Positions 55,476 through 64,000 of a stretch of 64,000 bases of DNA are shown here, piece by piece; positions within the stretch are counted from its first letter, which is position 1, and each line of letters opens with the position of its first letter. The position numbers and the translations under genes were made by a program. The stretch is from Apostichopus japonicus (taxonomy: Eukaryota; Echinodermata; Holothuroidea; Aspidochirotida; Stichopodidae): the NCBI RefSeq assembly GCF_037975245.1, contig NC_092571.1, forward strand, positions 26,984,564 to 27,048,563. The letters run 5' to 3'. The notes below the pieces were generated by a model that did not search any database, was not told the origin of the DNA, and saw nothing but the letters and a program-made list of their open reading frames with translations.

Positions 55476-56442
55476 TGTTACGTTGGAATGCGAGAGGTCT
55501 CGATAATTAATTTTAACGAGACACAAGCCTGGGTTCGTTTCCGTAAGAAACACAGACAAATTGACAAGTCTAGAGATTTTAAATGAGAACGTAAACTATA
55601 TTGAACAATGGATTTCGAACCAACAACAACAAGTGGTAATTACAAATATATAGAAAATTACTCACAAACTTAACAAGATAGGATACACTTTAAAACACGC
55701 TGGTCTCTTCCAACGGCGATATCCCTCAGCGGCCACGACCTTGATGACGACGATTCTCGGTCCGTTGTACCGCGAAATTCACTGGTCCTCGACGAAGTTT
55801 CTCGCGATCCCAGAAACAGCAGTCACCTTCTTTCCGGCGATGCTCCAAAATAGAAGACGGACTTCCAGCCACAATAGAGTGAAGCACAAGTCGAACTTCT
55901 CGCCGACTAAATATTACCAGAGTCAGTCCAAAATCAGCTTTATAGCCACTAACTCCTGGCGTAACGAACTTCCTCAACGGAGACAGAAATTCTTCACCTT
56001 CTCCGAAATAAAGACTGAAAAACTGTAGTTTCACAGCAAAGTCCTCTTCAAACTTCTGAGTGGAAGTGTAGAATCAATCTTAGTATCGATATCTCAGTCC
56101 CTCAGAAACTACTGGTAGTTGAGCACTGACGATATATAGTAGAATGGTATAATAAGTGTCGTCGCTTGTATTCGTTCAGAAACTGAGAAACTCTCCGATC
56201 TGGGCGGGTTTTTATACGATTCGCCATGTCAAGAATCATCTAGATCTTTCTGGATACACTTGACCCAGTTTCTCTATTCTTGGAAGTCCTTTGCATATCT
56301 TGCGAACGTTCCAGAGAATCCACGAAGATGCCGTGCACAGCTTACACGCGATTCCACGTAAACCGACGTTAACCCGAGACCAGCGCGTCATCATAAGGAA
56401 TATACCAGAACAATCGTGTATTATAACATTGTGACACGGTAA
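55476..56442 (-). other. Possible solo LTR or promoter-bearing region
   Basis: On the minus strand a sequence starting near GGTTACCGTGTCACAATG contains a TATA box (CGTATAAAAACCCGCCC, around 56206-56219) followed by about 700 bases, and ends ...CAACGTAACA. This could be an LTR with U3-TATA-R-U5 order and short GTTAC/GTAAC inverted ends. Against it: no matching target duplication, no primer-binding site and no partner LTR. The overlapping open frames on both strands (55726-56034) have no recognisable domain. Confidence 0.3.
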
Positions 56443-57033
56443 CCCGACCTAATTTCTCAAATACTGATTTATCACGTAGGCAATTTCAATTACTCCCCAC
56501 ATTATAACATTAGGTTTCTCACTAGCAGTGACTAGCGTTAGGCTACAATGGGCCCTCGTAACATTACCATGAGTATATTTCTTTTCAGATATGAAAAAGG
56601 CCTAATGTTATGATTTTTGTTTCAATTTGCGTAAATGATAACATATATATTATCGGCTATCATAGGCGTTATTATCCATTATACAACTAACAAACAGTCA
56701 CCACTCGTAACTGTCAATGCAAATATCTTCTATCAATGCCACGCTTGTTGCACATGTTGACAGTCCAAAGTTTGTTTTTGATTGATTTAATACTTCTCAG
56801 GCAATGCATACAGGTATATATGTAATTTGTACCTTTCCTCAGTTTCTAAGAAGATCAGTATTAGAGAGTGCTCAAGTCAGAATGTCGAGTAACAAGTGCT
56901 CTCATTTTCCATTGTTCACCTCATTATTTGTGCTACTCTGGAGGAGTCATGATTATCACTGAGATGAATTCTAGAAGTTGAGATTCAAATATTGCTTTTA
57001 TTTACATCCTTGTGGGAGAAGTTGAAAAATTTA
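56443..57033. other. No gene seen
   Basis: AT-rich DNA with short frames and no recognised repeat ends. Confidence 0.4.
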
Positions 57034-57584
57034 CATACCTGTCAACTCTCCCGGTTTAACATGGAGAATCCCGGTTTATACCCAAATATCCCGGCCTCCC
57101 AGTTTCATATTCTATTCTCCTGGTTTTTGTTATGTTCTACACTTGCAACATTTCTGAAAATAGCCAACAATTAGTCCTATGCTTAGTAATTCCCCACAGT
57201 AATGCTGAACAGGAAAGGCTATTCATTGTAGTTTGCAAGAACAAGGCAGACAGTCGGTCAAGTCTCAACCTTGATGGGACTCTATCTAGCATAGCCATGA
57301 AGTCACAGTACCCAGAGTCCAGAGTTCAAATGGCAGCAGCCTACTGTACTAAAGAAACCCTGTATAGAAAGCGAAGCAAGCTGCTGTAAACTACAACAAG
57401 AAACACTGATTTGATGATTCTCTCACTGTATTGCATAAGTAGACTATACTTATATCTAATCTAGTATTTATATCATTTCAGTTGAAAATTACAAACCTCC
57501 CTATTTTGCCCTCGTTTTCCCTATTTTTTGTCCCTGGAAAATGTTATTCTCCTTATTTTGGGGTCCAACAGGTTGACAGGTCTG
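57034..57584 (+). mobile_element. Internally deleted hAT transposon with dimerisation domain
   Basis: Inverted ends CATACCTGTCAAC and complement CAGACCTGTCAAC. Between them the plus frame 57132-57389 reads VIPHSNAEQERLF, then VVCKNKADSRSSLNLDGTLS, the hATC C-terminal dimerisation domain (pattern VLVIPHSNA..ER.FS...KNK). The N-terminal BED finger and DDE core are missing. The frame is open but one conserved Ser is Ile. No clear 8-bp duplication was found. Confidence 0.75.
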
Positions 57585-57724
57585 AACTTAATACACTCTC
57601 ACATTCAAACCACAGTTCATAAACTGTTCCTAGAAATCGCTGAAATAAAATTCACAGACACAGACAAATTTACAGTAAAAGGAAACTTGTAAAGTATTTG
57701 GAAAACCAAAAGATGTAACTTGGC

Positions 57725-59030
57725 GGAATCGATGTTAGAGCAGAATGTAATACCGAGAAGCTAAGGCTTCGCAGAATTGTCAGATTGTAAATGTTAGAGT
57801 AGCCTTCATGCGTACTTTCTTCGCGTTGGAGCTGAACATCTCAATGTGTAAAAAACAAATAAAATACATGTCCATCCTTAACATTAAGAATGGAACTTTA
57901 TTTCAAATATGATTAGAACAATAACGCCATATATTTATTAGATCGACGGTTTCGTTGTCTTTGTGTAACCGGTCATACTAATTAGCGTCAACAGGCCGAT
58001 TTCACGACAACTCAAGACAACAAGTGTAAAATACCATCAAATACAATGGTTGTAATCAAAGTGTACTGGAAACACGTTTAAAACTGACTGAAAGTATCGT
58101 GCATACATATTTTTCACGGGAAAAAATGTGTTTTTCGTAAATATAGTCTTTAACTTTCTCCATCCGTAGAATTGGACGACATGATGCTATTGCGCATGCG
58201 CAAAGACTTTGGACCGCACCATTATGATATGGGTTAGTTTGTGTTAGGGTTTGTGAACTACCTTTGGATACCGTGTTGGTAAGGTGCAGAGCCGTATATT
58301 TAGGCTAGAATTTATACGGCTCTGGTAAGGCGGGTTGACGTACTTAAGAAAGCACCAAAGTAGTATGATGAATGAACTCCACATCAAATCATTGAATGTT
58401 TTTAAAATAATGAATATTTCTTATTGTTTTTCCCTTGTAATTTACATAAGTTTTTATTAATTTTGGTAACTATTATTTTGTCTGGTTTTATTATTCTCTC
58501 CATGTATTTTATTCTGTATAAGTCTTTGCTTATTTTACTTTTGACGTCAGATTGTAAAGACATTGACACGAGTGTTTGAGCACCATTCTCGACTTAAAAA
58601 TTGCACTTATCTGTAGTGTAATGGTGCGTTCCAATGTCATTGCGCAACGCACTAGCATCACGTCGTCCAATGCTATGGACGGAGAAACTTGACGATTTTT
58701 ACGACAAAAACATTGTTTTCCCGTGAAAAATATGTATGCACGCTGGTTCCAGTCAGTTTTAAAAGTGTTTCCAGATATACTCTGATTACATCCATTGTAT
58801 TTGATGGTATTTTAATCTTGAGTTGTCGTGAAATCGGCCTGTTGATGCTAATTAGTATGACCCTGTGAAGCACAAAATTAGTTTGAACAGCACACTCTTT
58901 GCTTTTTACATTGCGATGTTCAGCTCCAATGCTTAGAAAGGTCGCATGTAGGCTACTCTAACGTTTAAAATTCGACAGTTCTGTGAAGCCTAAGCTTCTC
59001 GGTACTACATTCTGCTCTGACATCAATTCA
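57725..59030. mobile_element. Foldback element with ~400-470-bp inverted arms
   Basis: The left arm 57725-58200 and right arm 58630-59030 are inverted copies. Shared blocks, in order, include GAGCAGAATGTA, ACCGAGAAGCT, GTTAGAGTAGCCT, TTGGAGCTGAACATC, GTCATACTAATTAGC, CAACAGGCCGATTTCACGAC, ATACCATCAAATACAATGG, GCATACATATTTTTCACGGG and ATTGGACGAC. The loop is about 430 bases. No coding sequence. Such single-stranded DNA or RNA could fold into a long hairpin. Target duplication not identified. Confidence 0.82.
58287..58324. mobile_element. 38-bp micro-MITE: two P-like ends and almost nothing else
   Basis: CAGAGCCGTATA, 14 bases, then TATACGGCTCTG: the ends of P-like element 1 joined almost directly. 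Flanks are GTAAGGTG (58279-58286) and GTAAGGCG (58325-58332), an 8-bp target duplication with one mismatch. It sits in the loop of the foldback element. Confidence 0.7.
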
Positions 59031-59989
59031 TTTTTCAATGCTCTTTGGAAATTTGCGATCACGATATAGGCTAGGCCTAACTAATTGAATGAAAAAGTTC
59101 AGTCTAGGCTTACTGTATATTATAATAGAAATTCACTTAGTCTAGAGATGATAGCGAAAGGCCAGTGAAAGCTCTAGCAGGGTGAGGCTAGGCTTAACGT
59201 ATGTCAATAGTCTGGCCACGTTTAAACAATCGATAATTTAGGCCTTACTTACATAAATTAATTATTAAATTCGATGTCCTATACGATCACATTATCACTG
59301 TCACCGGTCCTATACAATCACATTATCACTGTCACCGGTTCCGCGAAACTGAAATTATTGACGTTGTTGTTGTACCTGCTAGGCCTACCTGGTAAGCCTA
59401 ATATTCCGACATTTTACGTCGAGACCATACCTTGCAATAAGACGAACGAACTTGCATCCAGGTTTGATAAATTAGGTAATAGCAAGGAAGGCATCACGTA
59501 TAATCCTTAGTTTGTGTTGATATATACGAACTGATTGACGCTAGAGAACAATAACTGCGACCTTATGGTACGCCGTTTTAAATATTTACCTCATTGTACT
59601 TAAAGCCCAGTTACATCTCACCGGATTGCAATAACGGGGAAGGGAACAAAGATAAAAAATTGGAACTCCGTTGATGTACGTTTCCGTTTAGTATGCGGTT
59701 CTCCTCCGTACGTCTACGTTTCACTACCGGGAGGGTCCGGTTTGTCCGGTGTTGATTTTGAACATGCACAAAACTTGGAACGGACATCCACCGAAAAATG
59801 TCTCCGTTTTTATTCGTTACTATTCGTTCTGTACGCGTTTGGCATACTGTATTTCTCCGTCCGTCTCTGGTTATTGCTATTGCTCACCGGATCATTAACG
59901 GACAAAGAACGGATGAAACGTAGAAGTACAGCACCTTTATCGTACATTCGACGGACGCTAACGTAGAAATAACGGAAGTGCAAAGGAAT

Positions 59990-60670
59990 AGAACTGATAA
60001 CCTGCCACAACACATATTAAAGACCCTTTATCAAACTTTAGGGGTCCCACATGTTTCTTATTGCTCGATAATTTGGTCTGGTACACGTGATACTAATCTT
60101 AAGCCACTTATTATATTACAAAAGAAAGCTGTCCGCCACATATCACATGCTGCACCACGTGATCACACCAACCTTCTATTCAAGGATCTGAATGTATTGA
60201 AAATTAATGACATAATACGTGTAAATCTTGCCACCTTCACTTATAAGGCTTGGAATGGACTCCTACCTAATGCATTTCATAATTATTTAATCAGTAATTC
60301 GGATATACATCACCACAACACAAGACATGCAAATCATGCGCATTATCACAACACGAATACCTCAACAGGAATGTTAAGTCTCAGAAATCGAGCAATAAAA
60401 ACCTGGAATTCTATTACTGACATTATTAAAAATAAATTATCGTGTAGGACATTTAGAAAATGTTATATTAAAGAAATAATTGCATCATATTAATTAAAAT
60501 ATCATATAATTGATTTATTGCCGAAACGTTTAATTTGATCTTTAATTTTTTCTTCTCTTTTCTTTCTTCAGGGAGTCTTCTACATTGTTAAGCTATTGTA
60601 TGCTTTATAGAAGACTTCCTTTCACCTTGTATATTTGCACGTGAAAAAACAAAATAAATCAAATCAAATA
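59990..60670 (+). CDS. 5'-truncated L2/CR1-like LINE: reverse transcriptase C-terminus and tail
   Basis: The open frame to 60493 reads LPQHILKTLYQTLGVPHVSY, CSIIWSG, LIILQKKAVRHISHA, NVLKINDIIRVN, HHHNTRHAN and AIKTWNSI. This is the thumb and C-terminal region after the catalytic RT motifs. No stop interrupts it, so the insertion is young. A non-coding tail of about 170 bases ends in AAATAAATCAAATCAAAT, a short-repeat 3' end typical of L2/CR1 LINEs. It was inserted into the Harbinger-like element. Confidence 0.8.
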
Positions 60671-60883
60671 ATGAACAGATAGGTAACGGACGTAACACGG
60701 AAGAAACGGAAGAACTCAGGCCAGGAAAGTACAACAGACGGACATAGAACGGAGATGCAGCGTACCTCCACCTTGTCCACTCCAAGCGTCCCACGCCTCA
60801 TTCTGCTCCTATAACCTCTACCGTCAACATCTACATCATAGACCCTTCAGAAAGATTCAAGCTTAAGCTGAATTCAGACCACA

Positions 60884-61130
60884 GTGTCAGCTTTACAAGC
60901 ACAGATGCTTATCATTGAAGCCAACATCAAGACCAATGAACAAGTCAAGAAGAGAAGGAAGAGACGTGCTCGGCGTAAATGCTGGTCTAGGGCCTTGCTA
61001 GGTCCACAGAGAAGACGGCAGTTTGGTCTTTATGACCAACTAATGCAGGAGCTGCGAATAGAAGACCAAATTCTTTCATCGACTTCATGAGGATGCCCCC
61101 TGATTTTGAGACACTCCGGAGGCCCGGGCA
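60884..61130 (+). pseudogene. Harbinger/ALP1-type nuclease N-terminal remnant
   Basis: Reads QVKKRRKRRARRKCWSRALL, then RQFGLYDQLMQELRIEDQ; a one-base frame change follows, then SFIDFMRMPPDFETLRR. Harbinger nucleases carry this basic tract, an LxxELRxED motif and F.RM just before the DDE core. The core itself is absent. Confidence 0.65.
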
Positions 61131-61544
61131 GGTTTTAGACCGTTACTACTCCGTTGCTAGTCCGGTATGTCCGTTACTTTTCCGGTACTCTTACGTTTTG
61201 TATGTTCTTTATCCGTTAATTGTCCGTTGTAAATTCGTTACTCTCCGTTGGTGTTCGTTAGTTCGTTCGTTGTTATTCCGTTGTTCATCCGTTGTTCGTC
61301 CGTTGCTGTACGTCCCTTGTACGTTTTTAATCCGTTTCAACGTTGAACGTCTGGTACGTTGCAACCCCCAGATGCATGCGCGACAACTTTTGCCAACGGA
61401 AATAACCGGATGACTGTTTTTCGCGCATACTCTTGTCCGTTCGTGCAATCCGGTGAGATGTGACAGCTAGGGCCTTTAAAGTAGAATTAATTCCACTAAA
61501 GTAGAATAAACTTAAGCTTAAGTGAAATGATTGACTACTAAGTT

Positions 61545-61612
61545 ATAGTACTACTACTACTACTACTACTAATAATACTACTACTACTACTACTACTACT
61601 ACTAATACCACT
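61545..61612. repeat. (TAC)n microsatellite
   Basis: About 20 TAC/ACT triplets with two AATAATAC interruptions. The serine-rich minus frame over it is an artefact. Confidence 0.9.
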
Positions 61613-61829
61613 GCTTGATGGTACGTCGTATTGTAGTCGTTCACATGCCCTCGAAAGTACCCATTCCAACTGCATCAGCAACAGTTTACAACGATTGATT
61701 GGCTGGCTGGCTGCATTTTCCGAGTGTAAACGCATGGTGTTATGTTCGTACATACACAACGGAAGCTGGATAAATATGGGGGAATGGTCGCACATAGTTA
61801 TGTAACTAGGATGTCTTGTAAATCAGTAT

Positions 61830-62245
61830 CATGGGGGTGATCGTTGTTGCTAACATCCACCTGTATCACCCCATGCCAACCAACCTCGGGGTCGTTTTGG
61901 GCAGGGGGGCAGTAATCTCCCAAATCAGGGGACCATGGCTAACAAATCGAATATGTAACTCAATACCACTGAGGGCGCTCATGGTAGCTGGCATCACATT
62001 TTATCACCCTATATCAACCAAACTCGGGGACTATTTTGGGAGGGGGTTAGTAATCCCCCAAATCAGCACAAAACGTAATGTTTCCGACTTTGAACACGTC
62101 TTGTGGCCTACAAACCATATCTTTAACTCAGTCATTTGTGTAGACGTTTCTGAAATGACAATCTATCACCCCATGCCAACCGTTCTCCGGGGACGTTGGG
62201 GTAGGGGGTTATTCACTTTAAACTCATCACAAAAGCGTATTGTTT
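61830..62245. repeat. Three-unit ~150-bp minisatellite
   Basis: Three diverged units, each with TATCACCC-ATGCCAACC, CTCGGGG, TTTTGGG(A/C)GGGGG and TAATC(T/C)CCCAAATCA blocks, start near 61862, 62000 and 62163. A 138-codon plus frame crosses all three and shows the same repeat in protein (YHPMPT...LG). It matches no known protein and is probably non-coding. Confidence 0.7.
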
Positions 62246-62484
62246 AGGATTTTCCCGTTGACTTAATAATTTTGGCAAAGAAACCATCGATATTTCAAAT
62301 GATAGTGTAATCGCTTTTCACACGTATGCGTGTATGCGTCAATAACTGGCGAAACTGACCTAAATTGTGCGACACATTGTGTCGCGAGCTCCTCCTAGAC
62401 CGTAAGTCTGATAAGTTCAACCTTTTTAGGGAAGGTACCTGCATGTCACCTGCAAACTCGTGCCTGCGTGACCGATGAAGTTAT

Positions 62485-62610
62485 AGTTCAAAGGTCAGAG
62501 GTCAAATTCCCCAAACTGATTTCTAGCCGTTACCTGCTTGTCAGTATGTGGTTCAGTACTTATGTGGTTGGGATCGAGGTCAAAGGTCAATGTAAGTCAC
62601 AGGTCAAAGT
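62485..62610 (+). repeat. AGGTCA-rich dispersed repeat
   Basis: AGGTCA at 62492-62497 and 62499-62504 (DR1), 62577-62582 and 62584-62589 (DR1), and 62601-62606. Similar in type to 8220-8480. Confidence 0.6.
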
Positions 62611-62659
62611 GGCCTAAATTATGTGGAGGGCAGGAGATGAGATCTGCAACCCCAGTTAT

Positions 62660-64000
62660 TACCCTAGCTTTTTTGTGAACTTGGATATATACAGAGACTA
62701 ATGTATATCAAATATGGTATGCATAACACACATTGTTTTGAAATTCACTTTATTCAGAACTATATGACATTGGTTTTTTTCCAAGCTGTGTGGAATTAAA
62801 TAACATATCCATTTATATGTGTGTTACATCGTCGATTGTTACATCTAGCTCTCATGCCGGATTTGTTTGTACTATAAAATCAAAATAAGACCAGAAAGGA
62901 GGAGATCTATTAAGATTTAAAGGGGATATACTGAGTTGAATCAGAGGATGCATCACCTTACAGTACTTGCAATGGCTGTGTTTGGTAATCTTTTTTATGC
63001 ATGACGAGACATTCACCAAAGATTTGTTCTTTACCAAATTTGATCAGAAGTGGAAACAAAATATTGCTATCCATTAAGCTGCAAACTTTAATTTGACAGT
63101 ATACTACAAAAAAAAAAAACACAGTATTGTCTGACAATCGCTGAACTGTACCAAAGCATTTATAAGTTCATCATGCTCTCTTGCATTCCGTTGAGGACAT
63201 ACATTTATAATGTACGGCATTAGTACAGCGCAAGTGCCATGTATGTATACGTGTGTTAAAACTGTTTAAAAGAGGTCATGGAATAGCGCTTAAAATATTA
63301 CCACCTTTCGACTGAAGTATCGGTAAGCTGATAATACATATATGTTGTGGCATAGAGTCAGTGTGAAAACGAAGTTAACAATTGACATAATGTTTTAATT
63401 TCTAGAGGCGTTTGGATCATAAATAATGCACCAAATTGTCTCTCAAAATGATTTTCTTAATTTATTAAGGCAAGAACCACATGCATTTAAAGCATTAACT
63501 CAGAGCAAATATAATATTATAAAATACAATATATAATTTATCCATGGTGATATACATATGTAAAACGTATATAAGATAATATAAAACACCATTGAAATAT
63601 ATGGATTATGTTTCACTGACGCCACATAGAACGATAATAAACTGTAACAAAAAGTTTTTTTTTTGTCGTAGAAGATTACATATACTGTAAGGCAAGATAG
63701 TACGATTTCAGCTGTCTTTCTTAAATTGTAAAACTAAATTGCCATTATTGCATATAATGTAGAAACCTCCATTTACAATTATTTCACCAATAAACTTAAA
63801 GAAATGTTGAGGACACTTTGGCCTAGATTCGAAAATCATGACTCAAGTATCATGCAAGAACAATCTCATCCTCTTGAAATATGTAATGACCAGCAATGAA
63901 AATACGTACAGTATAAATTTGAAAGGCATAACAACCTGCATGGTAATTTTATATGAAATATATGAGGATCAGATATAAACAGTAAGAGTTCGCATAGAAT
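62660..64000. other. No gene seen; AT-rich end of window
   Basis: AT-rich sequence with A and T runs and short frames only. Confidence 0.45.

Larger units (their letters stand above)
59604..61475 (+). mobile_element. Harbinger-like transposon with CCGTT-rich ends, split by a LINE
   Basis: Left end AGCCCAGTTACATCTCACCGGATTGCA and right-end complement AGGCCCTAGCTGTCACATCTCACCGG, then ATTGCA, form TIRs. TTAA (or TAA) flanks both ends. Both sub-terminal regions are packed with CCGTT/AACGG words, probably transposase-binding sites. A Harbinger-type N-terminal coding remnant is at 60884-61130. A LINE 3' fragment (about 59990-60670) is inserted within. Confidence 0.7.

Noticed and set aside
55726-56034. 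Overlapping ~100-codon frames on opposite strands
   Set aside because: Neither shows a domain; probably CpG-richer LTR or leader sequence.
61831-62247. 138-codon plus frame with internal repeats
   Set aside because: It mirrors a three-unit DNA minisatellite; no homologue known to me and no start context.

Overview
This is a window of animal nuclear DNA. Genes have spliced exons with GT/AG borders, spacers are AT-rich, and the DNA is crowded with TIR transposons, non-LTR retrotransposon ends, a tRNA-derived SINE and simple repeats. Frequent TAGGCCTA-type words, standalone P2X7-type domains, and THAP, P, hAT and Kolobok-like elements suggest a marine invertebrate deuterostome, perhaps an echinoderm or other ambulacrarian. 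That placement is inference, not proof.

Layout. 0.4-2.1 kb: an intact intronless immunoglobulin-type membrane receptor on the minus strand, with a TATA box and poly(A) signal. 2-17 kb: gene-poor, with three hAT-like MITEs that have 8-bp target duplications (3.6, 10.5 and 11.3 kb), microsatellites and AGGTCA-rich repeats. 17-18.7 kb: a tRNA-derived SINE beside a 5'-truncated CR1/L2-like reverse transcriptase. 19.2-28.4 kb: the most striking locus, a six-exon plus-strand gene joining a FAR1-type zinc domain, a MULE DDE transposase, a SWIM finger, a repeat linker with an AT-hook, a Ulp1 cysteine protease and a C-terminal PHD finger. It has one frame break. 28.7-31.9 kb: a TTAA-flanked TIR element with a decayed THAP domain on one strand and a decayed P2X7 C-terminal-domain gene on the other. 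31.9-35.2 kb: an AT-rich higher-order tandem array. 37.5-39.8 kb: a hAT MITE split by a LINE fragment, a retroposed U2-headed small RNA with 13-bp target duplications, and a hairpin-bearing 42-bp minisatellite. 40.9-48.3 kb: a transposon nest in which one hAT MITE was opened by two P-like elements placed back to back on the same 8-bp target. 50.5 kb: a decayed copy of the Ig receptor. 51.2-54.5 kb: the clearest conserved host gene, ELP5 (Elongator subunit 5), minus strand, six exons recognised. 57-61.5 kb: a hAT remnant, a foldback element holding a 38-bp micro-MITE, and a Harbinger-like element carrying a LINE insertion. 61.5-64 kb: minisatellite and AT-rich DNA.

There is no operon logic. 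ELP5 and the Ig receptor are the best candidates for working host genes. The MULE-Ulp1-PHD gene is either a nearly intact autonomous transposon gene or a domesticated one; no terminal inverted repeats were found around it by eye. Two small frame breaks in otherwise well-kept coding sequence (that gene and the last ELP5 exon) could be residual assembly indels.
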